Origin: Treponema sp.
Lineage (GTDB): Bacteria > Spirochaetota > Spirochaetia > Treponematales > Treponemataceae
NCBI GenBank assembly: GCA_017962415.1
Contig: JAGCVK010000074.1
Coordinates: 1 to 63,331 of the forward strand
Length of the DNA stretch: 63,331 nt
Direction of reading: 5' to 3'
A model generated the notes under the pieces. That model saw only the letters and a list, made by a program, of their open reading frames with translations. It did no database searches and had not been told where the DNA came from. A program made the translations under genes and the position numbers. Below are positions 1 through 7,756 of the stretch, piece by piece. Numbering within the stretch: the first letter of the stretch is position 1; the number at the start of each line of letters is the position of its first letter.

Positions 1-397
1 CGTATTTTGAAATTGGAGATCCTAGTGGACCCATGCAGAATGGAATTACATACATTGTACGACCATGCATACAGCCTGTGTAAAGGCCCTTCATTGTAGC
101 CTTGAGCTCAACAGGATCAATCCAGTGGTTTGTAGGACCAGCATCTTCTTCCTTTTTAGAAGAAATGAAAGTTCTTGATTCAACGCGAGCAACGTCGCTT
201 GGAAGAGAACGGAACAAGAAACAGTTCTCTTTAGCCTTCAAAGGTGTAGCCAAACCAGCGTCTACACACTTTTTCCTAAGGCGGTCATATTCAGCTGCTG
301 AACCGTCAACAACTACAACGTTGTCTGGTTCACACATCTTAACACATTCTTCAACCCATGCTTTAATTCCAGCATGTTTAATGTCAGAAACAGTCAT
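1..397 (-). CDS. pckG: Phosphoenolpyruvate carboxykinase (GTP), N-terminal part
   Basis: GTP-dependent PEPCK interconverts oxaloacetate and PEP, linking glycolysis to C4 acids and CO2 fixation in the cytosol. The frame encodes about 132 N-terminal residues and runs off the left edge. Family hallmarks visible are an early IKAWVEECVKMCEPD segment, DGSAAEYDRL, LPSDVARVESRTFI, and the highly conserved GRTMYVIPFCMGPLGSP substrate-binding stretch just before the truncation. The ATG at 395-397 has an AGGAG Shine-Dalgarno at 404-408, six bases upstream. It follows the SRP RNA and GC-rich repeat in the same direction but probably has its own promoter in the AT-rich stretch 430-540. Identity is secure; only the remainder of the gene is unseen. 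Confidence 0.95.
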   Translation of the reverse strand, partial: MTVSDIKHAGIKAWVEECVKMCEPDNVVVVDGSAAEYDRLRKKCVDAGLATPLKAKENCFLFRSLPSDVARVESRTFISSKKEEDAGPTNHWIDPVELKATMKGLYTGCMHGRTMYVIPFCMGPLGSPISKY

Positions 398-540
398 TAA
401 AAACTCCTATAAGCTCTGCGCTCAAGGCAAAGCCATTTTCTGTATATACAAAAAGCCTTAACAAAAGACCCTCGTATACCAATCTATAATTTAATGATTT
501 TTTTATTTTCGTTCAATAGAAGAATTGATAATTCAAAAAA

Positions 541-735
541 AAGATTAGGGCGTTCCCTGCCGTTCCGCTTCGCTCCACACGTTCGCTCGCGCCGCTCGCT
601 CACTGGCGAGTTTACTTCGTAAACTCGCCGGCAGGTCGCTATGTCCGCCCTTCGCTAACGCTCACCGTCCTCGCTCGCAAGCTCGCTGCGGTCGGCTGCT
701 TCGCAGGGGCTCCCAGCGCTAACGCACCAGAATTC
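541..735. repeat. GC-rich modular intergenic repeat, copy A
   Basis: A GC-rich island in AT-rich surroundings between the SRP RNA terminator and pckG. It contains an 11-bp perfect hairpin with a TTC triloop (605-629), then the boxes GGTCGCTATGTCCGC, CTTCGCTAACGCTCACC, GGTCGGCTGCTTCGCAGG and GCTCCCAGCGCTAACGC. The same boxes occur in the same order, on the other strand, at 16279-16430, but the hairpin stems between them are unrelated. No credible protein is encoded; the stop-free frame at 639-839 only reads the repeat and the SRP RNA. Confidence 0.85.
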
Positions 736-740
736 TTTAA

Positions 741-758
741 AATAAAAAAGGACCAGAT
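741..758 (-). terminator. Terminator of SRP RNA
   Basis: The 3' strand of the SRP RNA terminal helix (750-758) is followed on the minus strand by a T-rich run (741-749, CTTTTTTATT). The closing helix of the RNA therefore doubles as the intrinsic terminator stem. Confidence 0.75.
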
Positions 759-846
759 AATCCCAAGCACAGCTCTAAGCGCATACCGTTGCTGGATTCC
801 TCCTCTGGCGGGGTTTTGCGATAGACACTTGAAGGGCATCTGATCC
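750..846 (-). ncRNA. ffs: Signal recognition particle RNA (4.5S type, about 97 nt)
   Basis: Small SRP RNA binds Ffh and targets nascent membrane proteins to FtsY. On the minus strand the diagnostic domain IV is present: CCGCCAGA, then GGA-GGAA-TCC (a GGAA tetraloop on a 3-bp stem), then AGCAACGG. This reproduces the CAG/AGCA internal loop that Ffh recognises. The 5' end GGATCAGAT (846-838) pairs with the 3' end ATCTGGTCC (758-750) with one G-U, giving the closing helix. A TTGACA/TAGATT promoter lies just upstream and a T-run follows. The size fits the short Alu-less bacterial form. This gene lies in what would otherwise look like empty sequence. Confidence 0.9.
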
Positions 847-852
847 GCATAA

Positions 853-882
853 AATCTACCATAACGTCGCCGAATCTGTCAA
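853..882 (-). promoter_or_regulatory. Promoter of SRP RNA
   Basis: Minus-strand -35 TTGACA (877-882, perfect consensus), 18-bp spacer, -10 TAGATT (853-858). Seven bases later lies the predicted first G of the RNA (846). The position agrees independently with the 5' end inferred from RNA folding. Confidence 0.8.
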
Positions 883-957
883 TAACGTAACAAAAGAATC
901 TTTTTACAAAATAGCTTTCAGCTCAATTTCTTAAAAATCACAATTTACAAATCAAAA

Positions 958-1395
958 TTAATCTGCTTCTTTGCAATTTTCAAGAATTCTTTCGAGCAGG
1001 CTGTCAAACTGCACAATTTCTTCATCAGAAAACCCCTTGTAAAAAATGTTATTCATAACAGCCGAAACCTTTTGAATATGATTTGCAAATTCTTTTTCTT
1101 TTCCCGTAAGAAAAATTAAAGTTGAGCGTTTGTCCGTTTCAGACGGCCGGCGTTCAATGTATCCGTCGCGTTCAAGCCGGTCTATAATTCCCGTTAGTGT
1201 AGATTTATCAAGGCTAGTTTTTTCGCAAAGCGTTTTAATTGGAACGCCATTTTTTCCCCACAACGCAAAAATAATTCGGCCGCGCGCGCCTTCTAAATCT
1301 GCCATTCCGTTTTCGCGTAAAATTTTATTCCACACTCTACCGCAAACCTGATGCACTTGCGAAAGAAGCGTTCCGCCCTTTGTTTTTTCTATCAT
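958..1395 (-). CDS. MarR family transcriptional regulator
   Basis: A 145-residue MarR-type winged-helix regulator. The recognition segment LCEKTSLDKSTLTGIIDRLERDGYIERRPSETDKRS (given here only as landmarks: DKSTLTGIIDRL and DGYIERRPSETDKR) is canonical, with flanking dimerisation helices. Its ATG overlaps the TGA of the upstream flavin-binding protein by one base (TGATG), so translation is coupled. The operon promoter carries a 28-bp palindrome that is the obvious binding site, implying autorepression relieved by a ligand or oxidant. The ligand cannot be told from sequence. Confidence 0.9.
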   Translation of the reverse strand: MIEKTKGGTLLSQVHQVCGRVWNKILRENGMADLEGARGRIIFALWGKNGVPIKTLCEKTSLDKSTLTGIIDRLERDGYIERRPSETDKRSTLIFLTGKEKEFANHIQKVSAVMNNIFYKGFSDEEIVQFDSLLERILENCKEAD

Positions 1396-1847
1396 CAGTT
1401 TACGTTTCCAAAACGGTGCACGTTGAGATTATACCAGCCTTCAATTTTTGTAGAAGTAAATTTCAAAACAGCATAATCGGGGTCAGTTTTTCCCTTGTGA
1501 TAATACATAAGCCAGCCAGTTTGCCACAAATCTTCTTTTATACTTTGGTCGGTTACTTCTTCAATTATTCCAGTTGCACAAATTCCTTTAAAGTTTTCAG
1601 GCTCACAAAAATATAAAGCCGCATTTGGATTGTTTCTGATTCGCTCAACTTTTTTTGAAGAAGTGTTTGTTGTAAAATACATTGTTAAAGTTTCACCCTC
1701 AACAAAAAGAGCCTTATCTTCAAGATTTTTGAACTTTTTTGGATTACATAGATTTAACAACGCACGGATTTCCGGGCGGCCGTCTTTATCAATAGTTGCA
1801 AGATAAGCCGCTTCTGATTTTTTTATAATTGAAATTACATCTTTCAT
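1395..1847 (-). CDS. Pyridoxamine 5'-phosphate oxidase family protein (flavin split barrel)
   Basis: A 150-residue FMN-type split-barrel protein: the N-terminal AYLATIDKDGRPEIRAL and the LTMYFTTNTSSKKVERIRNNPNAAL segment are typical of the general-stress/PNPOx-like group, which binds FMN or related cofactors. Members of this group rarely act as true PdxH. It is first gene of a two-gene operon with a MarR regulator; AGGAG at 1854-1858 precedes the ATG. The pairing suggests a redox- or xenobiotic-responsive function (inference). A shorter paralogue lies at 6489-6887. Confidence 0.85.
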   Translation of the reverse strand: MKDVISIIKKSEAAYLATIDKDGRPEIRALLNLCNPKKFKNLEDKALFVEGETLTMYFTTNTSSKKVERIRNNPNAALYFCEPENFKGICATGIIEEVTDQSIKEDLWQTGWLMYYHKGKTDPDYAVLKFTSTKIEGWYNLNVHRFGNVN

Positions 1848-1857
1848 TTTTTTCTCC

Positions 1858-1885
1858 TAATATAGTTTGTATACAAACTATATTA
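1858..1885. promoter_or_regulatory. 28-bp perfect palindrome, MarR operator
   Basis: Half-site TAATATAGTTTGTA (1858-1871) is followed directly by its exact reverse complement (1872-1885). The palindrome covers the predicted -10 (1880-1885) and touches the Shine-Dalgarno of the PNPOx-family gene. A protein bound here would block RNA polymerase. Size and symmetry fit a MarR dimer, and the regulator is encoded in the same operon. Confidence 0.85.
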
Positions 1886-1908
1886 AAATACAATAAAGCA
1901 GATGTCAA
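1880..1908 (-). promoter_or_regulatory. Promoter of the PNPOx-marR operon
   Basis: Minus-strand -35 TTGACA (1903-1908, consensus), 17-bp spacer, -10 TAATAT (1880-1885). The -10 lies inside the palindromic operator. Confidence 0.7.
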
Positions 1909-1933
1909 CATTTTTAAGAACTAAAAATGTTGA
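1905..1933. repeat. 12-bp inverted repeat upstream of the marR operon
   Basis: TCAACATTTTTA (1905-1916) and TAAAAATGTTGA (1922-1933) form a perfect 12-bp stem with a 5-base loop overlapping the -35. It could be an activator or second regulator site, or a weak AT-rich terminator. The rest of 1934-2105 holds only a probable -10 (TATATTATAAAT region, about 2081-2093) for the next gene. Confidence 0.6.
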
Positions 1934-2105
1934 TTTTTATTTATGCAATTCTGTAAAGACGCTCAGAATGTATTTTGCCCTTGCCGCAACTCAGTTTGTA
2001 TGTTATCTCCGTTCCGTAAATCAAATAAAAAAACGTTTTCAATCAATGCAAAAAGATAACTAGACTAAAAATCAAAATATTTTATATTATAAATCTGGAG
2101 ATTTT

Positions 2106-2786
2106 ATGAAAAGCCAGTACAAAGAAAATACTTTACAAAATTGGTATATCGACGAATACGAATTAAATGACAAAACAGTCTACCTTGTTTACGGCAAATT
2201 TTATAACCGCGCAGGAATTTACGAAGGCAAAAAAGGTCACACTTCAACAATTCGTTCTGTAAAAGTAAATCGCAAAGAAAAAGAATATGAAATCCAAACA
2301 CAAAACACTTTGTACCATTGCGCTTTTGATTCGCTTTTTTACGAACGACAAAATCAATCTTCTTTTAAACTTCCCGAATACGAAGAAATTAAAAGCGAAT
2401 ATTACAAACAGCCCGAAGAACAAACGCTAACAAAAGAGGATATGCTTCTTGTTGTAGCTGATTACGCAGATTATTTTTTTGAAAATCTGATTTATCAAAA
2501 TCCAGACGGCTCACAAGGAAAATTTTCCGGCTATCCAAATATTGGAACTTATTCCGATTCATATTTGCTAAGCGGCGACCGCGAAATCAACGAATACAAA
2601 AATCTCGACGAAATAATTGATATCCGCTACTATCTTTTTAAAGACGGCTTTGAATTCTATTCGCTTCAAACCGGAATGAAAAATCTTTGGATAGAAAACA
2701 AAGGCAAAACCACGCTTTACATCAGAGGCTGCGGCCCAAAAATCGCCTTAGAACCCGGAAAACGAATTCCTCTGCTAAAAATATAG
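2106..2786 (+). CDS. Hypothetical protein (226 aa)
   Basis: I do not recognise this protein. It has no signal peptide or membrane segment and is rich in Tyr, Lys and Glu. The N-terminal part (to about residue 80) reads as beta-strand-rich (VYLVYGKFYNRAGIYEGK, HTSTIRSVKVNRKEKEYEIQT); the C-terminal part contains LWIENKGKTTLYIRGCG and ends with LEPGKRIPLLKI. A CTGGAG Shine-Dalgarno lies just before the ATG. The stop is 37 bp from the convergent stop of the exporter gene, with a short CGCAAA/TTTGCG inverted repeat between. Probably a cytoplasmic protein of local treponemal distribution. Confidence 0.7.
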   Translation: MKSQYKENTLQNWYIDEYELNDKTVYLVYGKFYNRAGIYEGKKGHTSTIRSVKVNRKEKEYEIQTQNTLYHCAFDSLFYERQNQSSFKLPEYEEIKSEYYKQPEEQTLTKEDMLLVVADYADYFFENLIYQNPDGSQGKFSGYPNIGTYSDSYLLSGDREINEYKNLDEIIDIRYYLFKDGFEFYSLQTGMKNLWIENKGKTTLYIRGCGPKIALEPGKRIPLLKI

Positions 2787-2823
2787 GGCGCCGCAAAAAA
2801 TTAAGCAAAACTTTGCGCTAAAA

Positions 2824-3774
2824 TTACGATTTTACAAACTCACTTTTTAATTCAAGAAATTCCTGCAAACGCTCCAAAAGCGTAAAAAGATTTGCGCGGT
2901 CTTCGAATTCGGCGCGGTTTTGCGGCAACGGAACTGTTTTCATTTTTTCGCGGATTTGCAAAAGCTCGGAAAGCAAAGTTTGAACATCATTATCTTTGTG
3001 ATATTCAATTGAAACTTTTTCGAGAAAGTTGGCAACCATTGAGGCAGTTTTTGGAACTGTTTTTATTTCTCGAACACATTTGAACATTTCGTGCAAAACC
3101 TTTGTCTGATTTTCGCGCATTGAAAGATAACGTTTGTCGTAAGTGTCGCGGCTTGTAAACTGATTATTAAAATTCTCTTCGGCCTGTTTTTTGGCAGTAA
3201 AAAGACTTTGATTCAACGAAATAAAACAAGTTCCGTCGTAATCAGCAAAATCAGGATTCAAAATGCGAAGCGACATTCTATGCAGCACAAGTTTGATTTT
3301 TTCATCAGTTTGATTTTTTAGTTCTTCTATATAATCAGTTTTTTTGCGCAGAAAAAGATTTACTAAAATTCCAAAACCAACACCAACAATAAAAAGCAAA
3401 ACTTCATTTTTAATTTCCGCAATTCCTGTATTTCCAAGCGAAATAAAATGCGAAATCAAAACCGAATCCATTGCCATAGAAGAAATCCAACCGCGCCATT
3501 GGCAAATCAAAATAAAAAGCACAAGATAAAGCAAAAATACAGGAATACTAAAGCCAAGCAAATTAAAAAGAACGCCCGAAATCACAAGAGCCACAGCAAA
3601 GGCAAGAAAGCGCGAAAGCGCCGTACGCAAAGTTTCTTTTTTAGTTGGCTGAACAGAAAGAATTGCAACAATTCCCGCAGAAACGGCAAATTCCAAATGC
3701 AAAAACTGCGCAACAAGAATTGCAAAAATTGCGGCAAGTGAGATTTTAAGTGTATTTATAAAAATCTGCTTCAT
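2824..3774 (-). CDS. Aromatic acid exporter family protein (ArAE_1/DUF939 type)
   Basis: A 316-residue membrane protein. Residues 1-145 form about five closely spaced transmembrane helices beginning ISLAAIFAILVAQFLHLEFAVSAGIVAILSVQPTKKET (landmarks SAGIVAILSVQPTK), the signature of the FUSC/ArAE superfamily. Residues from about 150 on are a charged, helical cytoplasmic domain. ArAE members are proton-driven efflux pumps or putative ones for aromatic acids; the substrate here is unknown. It lies 18 bp behind the nucleoside phosphorylase gene, in the same direction, so both probably share a transcript. Confidence 0.8.
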   Translation of the reverse strand: MKQIFINTLKISLAAIFAILVAQFLHLEFAVSAGIVAILSVQPTKKETLRTALSRFLAFAVALVISGVLFNLLGFSIPVFLLYLVLFILICQWRGWISSMAMDSVLISHFISLGNTGIAEIKNEVLLFIVGVGFGILVNLFLRKKTDYIEELKNQTDEKIKLVLHRMSLRILNPDFADYDGTCFISLNQSLFTAKKQAEENFNNQFTSRDTYDKRYLSMRENQTKVLHEMFKCVREIKTVPKTASMVANFLEKVSIEYHKDNDVQTLLSELLQIREKMKTVPLPQNRAEFEDRANLFTLLERLQEFLELKSEFVKS

Positions 3775-3792
3775 AAATCAAATATTTAAAAA

Positions 3793-4557
3793 TTAAAATT
3801 CGCGCACAAGCTCGCAGCAGAGCATTACAAGGTTATAGCGGATTCCTTTTCGCTTGTCCCAAGAGCGAGTGTCCCATTCATCTTGCGAAACATCATCGCC
3901 GCCGTAAATAATTGCACCGTAATCAAAATTATGATACTGAGCAACGGCAATACAACCGGCTTGTTCCATTTCAACGATTTTTGCGCCTTCGGCTTTGCGT
4001 TTTTCTATAAGCGCTTTTGTTTCGCGAAACATTGCGTCGGTTGTCCAGGTAATTCCTGTGATGTACGAAATTTTATGCGCTTTTAGATAATCAGTTATTT
4101 TATTTGTGATTTTTTTGTCTGTATAAATGTAGCGCGCAGGTTCAATGTAGCGGTAAGAAAAACCTTCATCACGAATTGCGCCTTCTACAACAAGCAGCTC
4201 GCCAACTTTAATTGATTTATCGAGCACGCCGCCACCGCCGCAAAACATAACTTTTGAAAGCCCGCAGGCAGCAAAATATTCAAGATTTCCAGCACAAGCC
4301 GGGCAACCAACATAGCCTAACGTAATAAGAATTTCAGGAGAATCTGTAAAGCGATAAACTTCGACCGGATTTTCCCCAGAAATATGACATTCAAGTTCTA
4401 TAAGCCCGTCGTTTTTCAGCGATTCCATAACATCAGGAAAAAAAGTGATAATCAGTTTATTGGTTTTAAACTGCTCAAGATTCCATTTAAACGGATTTAC
4501 AATTGCATCTTTGTCTGTATCAAATTCCAGAACTGGAAAGGCGTTTTCGATTACCAT
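3793..4557 (-). CDS. Nucleoside phosphorylase family protein
   Basis: A 254-residue protein of the PNP/UDP phosphorylase superfamily, which cleaves nucleosides with phosphate to base and ribose-1-phosphate in salvage. Landmarks: ILITLGYVGCPACAGNLEYF, MFCGGGGVLDKSIKVGELLVV, the active-site-like VEMEQAGCIAVAQY (the conserved Met-Glu that binds ribose), and a terminal helix. The usual phosphate/nucleoside loops are rearranged, so substrate specificity (uridine, purine or other) cannot be assigned. GGAGAA precedes the ATG. It is the upstream partner of the ArAE exporter gene. Confidence 0.8.
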   Translation of the reverse strand: MVIENAFPVLEFDTDKDAIVNPFKWNLEQFKTNKLIITFFPDVMESLKNDGLIELECHISGENPVEVYRFTDSPEILITLGYVGCPACAGNLEYFAACGLSKVMFCGGGGVLDKSIKVGELLVVEGAIRDEGFSYRYIEPARYIYTDKKITNKITDYLKAHKISYITGITWTTDAMFRETKALIEKRKAEGAKIVEMEQAGCIAVAQYHNFDYGAIIYGGDDVSQDEWDTRSWDKRKGIRYNLVMLCCELVREF

Positions 4558-4765
4558 TTTTTTCTCCGATTTTAAGTATTAATTAAAACTATCATACAAA
4601 AAAATCTATTGCAAGATGATTAAAGAAAATTGCATTATAACTGCCTTTAAACAAGAATTAAAGTTTTCGAAAACTTGCTGAATAACAATTTCTCTGACAT
4701 AATAAACTGATGTAAAGATTTGACCTTTACAAACGATATTTTTCTAACACTTTTCTGGAAATTTT

Positions 4766-6352
4766 ATGAAGTTTTTTAACGAGATTTATTTTTGCAATTC
4801 CGAAGAAGATTTAGCTGAAGTTTCTGAAATTCTAAAAAAATCAGAAATCGATTTTTCAATCAATAAAAAAGACGATTATGAAGAAACAAATCCAACTTCA
4901 TACAAATTTTCAATTTCTGTACCAGAAAATCAAGCCGAAACAGCACTTAATTTACTTCAAAATAACGTAAAAGAATCTAAAGCAAAAACCGAAGTTGAAA
5001 AAGAAATCATAAAACACATTCCAAAAACTATTACCGCAACTCTTGCAAGCTTAGTTTTTGCCTGCACATTTTTGACGCTTTATAAAATTGGCGAAAAGAT
5101 TTATTTGAATTATGAAAACAAAAAACAAGCACAAAAAAAAGAAGTTTTAAAAACTAAATCGCAAAATGAACAAACTCCAATAACTCAAACTAAAAAAGCG
5201 AAAAATGAAATTACTTCTGAAGAATTTCAGACAAAAAATGAAGATGATTATTCTGAAGAATTGCAGAAAAAAAATCACGGAATAAAAACTTATAAAACTG
5301 CAAAAGAAATTGAACTTCCTGCAGATTTTGAAATTCAAGTAATTTTCGAGCGCCCCTTTGATTATGGCGATTATTGTGTTGAAAATGATTTTGTTGAACA
5401 AACGGATATGTTTTACGAAAACGACACTTTGAAAATTCAGATTTCGGCACAAGATATTCAAAACTACGCACCTTTTTATTTGTGCGCACAAGTTTTAAAC
5501 AAAGAATTTGTAACAGATGTAGATTATTTTCGCGAAGAAGATTTTTATGATCCACAAGGAAGAAGTTTTAGAATTCCTTTTAAAAATTATTATTATGAAA
5601 ATGATTCTTTGAGTTATTCTGTGAGTCTGATTACAAAGCAAAATGATTCCTGCCTTTTGCAACGATTTTTTACGGTTGAACCTTCAAAAGAAACTGTGAT
5701 TTTCGATAGTAATTTTGACCGCAAAAATCCTTTTGGCGAAAGTGTGAAAACATTAAACGCGAACGAAAAATACGTTTTATATTTTCCGCAAACAAATCAA
5801 AATTCGGGCCGCAAAAATGATTCGGTAATTTTCTCGACCAGAATTAGCTGTTTTAACGGTTTTAAAATTGCTACCATTCCTTTTGCAAATTATAAAGTTT
5901 CCAGTTCAATTAATAAAATGAACGAATTTGTATTTTCGTTTGATGAACTTTTGGATTTTCATATTGATTTTTTTGATTCGCAAAATATGAAAGTTGATTA
6001 TAATCATTCAGCGGATTGCAACTTTTTTGTAGAAAACAATGCGAATAGTAAAACAACGACAATTCAAAAGCATAAAGTTTGGATTGTAGATTCGCCGGAA
6101 GGCCTGAACGTTCGTTCAAGACCTTATGGAAAGAAAATTGGCGGAATTCCTGATAAAACTATAATTATTCAAACTGAAGAAACTTTATGCTATTTTGATG
6201 ATTACATTGATGGAATTTACGGATTTTGGATTCCCGTAAAAATTGATAAAAAAGATTTGAAAAAAGTTTTAGAGCCTGAAGAACCGGTTTACAGCATTAA
6301 CGAAGAAACTACTGGTTGGGTATTTTCCGGTTATTGTTGCGAAGCGGGTTAG
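4766..6352 (+). CDS. Membrane-anchored protein with C-terminal SH3-like domain
   Basis: A 528-residue protein without a recognised full-length family. Residues 1-70 resemble a small DUF2007-like alpha/beta domain (IYFCNSEEDLAEVSEILKKS ... AETALNLLQ). Residues about 88-110 form one transmembrane helix (TITATLASLVFACTFLTLYKI), followed by a Lys/Glu-rich linker to about 175. The large middle region is beta-rich. The C-terminus (about 450-528) reads as a bacterial SH3 domain: VWIVDSPEGLNVRSRPYGKKIGG ending in TGWVFSGYC. SH3b domains usually contact peptidoglycan, so an envelope role is likely, with the small N-terminal domain in the cytosol. GGAAAT provides a weak Shine-Dalgarno. Confidence 0.7.
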   Translation: MKFFNEIYFCNSEEDLAEVSEILKKSEIDFSINKKDDYEETNPTSYKFSISVPENQAETALNLLQNNVKESKAKTEVEKEIIKHIPKTITATLASLVFACTFLTLYKIGEKIYLNYENKKQAQKKEVLKTKSQNEQTPITQTKKAKNEITSEEFQTKNEDDYSEELQKKNHGIKTYKTAKEIELPADFEIQVIFERPFDYGDYCVENDFVEQTDMFYENDTLKIQISAQDIQNYAPFYLCAQVLNKEFVTDVDYFREEDFYDPQGRSFRIPFKNYYYENDSLSYSVSLITKQNDSCLLQRFFTVEPSKETVIFDSNFDRKNPFGESVKTLNANEKYVLYFPQTNQNSGRKNDSVIFSTRISCFNGFKIATIPFANYKVSSSINKMNEFVFSFDELLDFHIDFFDSQNMKVDYNHSADCNFFVENNANSKTTTIQKHKVWIVDSPEGLNVRSRPYGKKIGGIPDKTIIIQTEETLCYFDDYIDGIYGFWIPVKIDKKDLKKVLEPEEPVYSINEETTGWVFSGYCCEAG

Positions 6353-6354
6353 GG

Positions 6355-6478
6355 ATTGGAGCGCCGCGCGGAGCGCGTTCGCAAGCAACCAAAGGTTGCG
6401 GCGAATGGAGCGCGGTTAGCGCGGAAGCGCGCAAAGCCCGGCCCCAGCCGGCCTTCGGCCGGCTGGGGAAACCTCCGG
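6355..6478. repeat. GC-rich modular intergenic repeat, copy D
   Basis: Fills the convergent gap between two genes. It contains a 12-bp perfect hairpin with a TTC triloop (6442-6468, stem CCCCAGCCGGCC), plus a smaller GCAACC/GGTTGC hairpin near 6385-6400. The first half shows GCG-rich boxes (GGAGCGCG, GCGGTTAGCGCGG) related to those of copies A and B. On the plus strand the large hairpin could terminate transcription but has no T-run. Confidence 0.75.
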
Positions 6479-6488
6479 AAAATTTTAA

Positions 6489-6887
6489 TTAGAATTTTAC
6501 GACTTTTACAGGACCAGCGAAGCTGGAAATTGTAGCTTCGGCGTTCTTGAAATAAAGAACTTCGGTGTTGTCGTCGTCAACGGAATACATACTTTTGAGT
6601 TGTGGATAATGCTCGAGCATATCAACTTTTGGCTCGCGGCGATCATCGCGAACAAGTTCGCCGGCAAGGCGAAGCCATTGACCTGTTGAAGCGTCAAAAC
6701 AGCAAAGTTCCACACGCGGATTTTTTTGAATCTGCTTTGAAACGTTTTTTAATTTTGATGTTTGAATGTAGAGCTTGTCTTCAAAAATATTTATGGTTCC
6801 AAACGGCCGGTTTCGTGGCTGGCCGTCTTCAACTGTTGCAAGATAATAAGTTTCGCACTTTTTAATAAATTCGCATACTTCTTTCAT
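6489..6887 (-). CDS. Pyridoxamine 5'-phosphate oxidase family protein
   Basis: A 132-residue flavin split-barrel protein: ETYYLATVEDGQPRNRPFGTI at the N-terminus and LYIQTSKLKNVSKQIQKNPRVEL are standard for the FMN-binding general group. The C-terminal ATISSF segment closes the barrel. Its reaction cannot be assigned; members include flavin reductases and F420- or heme-binding proteins. GAGGTG lies before the ATG and a good promoter lies at 6904-6933, so it is probably monocistronic. It is a paralogue of the 1395-1847 gene but lacks a linked regulator. Confidence 0.85.
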   Translation of the reverse strand: MKEVCEFIKKCETYYLATVEDGQPRNRPFGTINIFEDKLYIQTSKLKNVSKQIQKNPRVELCCFDASTGQWLRLAGELVRDDRREPKVDMLEHYPQLKSMYSVDDDNTEVLYFKNAEATISSFAGPVKVVKF

Positions 6888-6903
6888 TTTTCACCTCTGC
6901 TTT

Positions 6904-6933
6904 ATTATAGCATAGCTTTATTTTTTTTGTGAA
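6904..6933 (-). promoter_or_regulatory. Promoter of the second PNPOx-family gene
   Basis: Minus-strand -35 TTCACA (6928-6933), 18-bp spacer, perfect -10 TATAAT (6904-6909) preceded by an extended-10 TGC. The ATG follows 16 bases later with GAGGTG between. Confidence 0.75.
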
Positions 6934-6934
6934 T

Positions 6935-7756
6935 TTATAAAACGTGCTTTTTGATAAAGTCACCAACTCCGTCGTGATTATTATCTAAATCGGTTACAAA
7001 ACGCGCGGCCTTTTTTATTTCGTCGAGCCCGTTGCACATTGCAACTCCAAAACCTGCCATTTTAATAAGACTTTCGTCGTTCATACTGTCGCCAAAGCCC
7101 ATTACTTTTTCCATTCCAAATCCAAGCTCGTTGGCAAGCCAGCTTACTGCTTCGCCTTTGCCGCAGTTTGGCGGTAGAATTTCCAAAAAGTACGGTTTGC
7201 TTGTAAAGATTACGGCGCGACTGCCAAACTCGGCGCGAAGGTCGTTTTGTAAAACCTGTAATTCCGCTGGCTCTCCGGGAACAAGCATTTTCGTAAAGCC
7301 GCGCTTTAGAAATTCGTCGTAATTGTCAACTTTTGCGCCCTTAAGCCCGCAAAGGTCTACGTCGAGTTTTGTCCACTTTGTTTCTTCGCGATAGTAAATT
7401 GTGTCTGGTGTGTAAACTTCGCTGCGAAGGCCGCGTTCTTCGGCAACCTGATTTGTGCGAGTCAAAATGTCTGCGTCTACTTTGCGGCAAAAAATCTGCT
7501 GGCGTTTGTGCAAATCAAAAATTGAACAACCGTTTATTGCTATCAAAAAACGGCCGGCTTCTTTTCCGGCAATTTCAAGACGGCGAACAAAAGGTAAAAT
7601 TGCATCTTCTGCACGCCCTGAACAAAGTACAACATAAATGCCACGCTCTGCACATTCTCGCAAAGCGGCAACTGTCATATCTGTAATTTCGCGGTTATCG
7701 TTTAAAAGTGTATCATCAAGATCAAGGGCAATAAGGCGAACATCTAGTTTTTCCAT
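6935..7756 (-). CDS. Cof-type HAD-IIB family phosphatase
   Basis: A 273-residue HAD hydrolase of the Cof/YidA type, which dephosphorylates sugar phosphates or cofactors in the cytosol. Motif I is LDLDDTLLND, motif II VVLCSGR, the motif III lysine lies in the C2 cap-following segment (GKGEAV), and motif IV is GFGDSMNDESL. A longer frame opens at 7780, but the ATG at 7754-7756 overlaps the TAA of the VanY gene (TAATG) and begins MEKLDVRLIALDLDD. I chose this start because coupling is evident and the HAD motif then sits at the usual distance. Substrate unknown. Confidence 0.9.
   Translation of the reverse strand: MEKLDVRLIALDLDDTLLNDNREITDMTVAALRECAERGIYVVLCSGRAEDAILPFVRRLEIAGKEAGRFLIAINGCSIFDLHKRQQIFCRKVDADILTRTNQVAEERGLRSEVYTPDTIYYREETKWTKLDVDLCGLKGAKVDNYDEFLKRGFTKMLVPGEPAELQVLQNDLRAEFGSRAVIFTSKPYFLEILPPNCGKGEAVSWLANELGFGMEKVMGFGDSMNDESLIKMAGFGVAMCNGLDEIKKAARFVTDLDNNHDGVGDFIKKHVL

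Noticed and set aside
102..461. Open frame at the left edge on the plus strand
   Set aside because: Antisense to pckG, whose reading frame matches PEPCK throughout.
639..839. Open frame encoding a Leu/Ala/Arg-rich peptide
   Set aside because: It lies in repeat copy A and the antisense of nothing else; the same type of peptide (for example at 16232-16426) is an artefact of the GC-rich repeat, and here it also covers the SRP RNA.
3448..3741. 97-codon basic open frame on the plus strand
   Set aside because: Antisense to the membrane half of the ArAE exporter; Lys/Asn/Arg-rich, as expected for the complement of hydrophobic codons.
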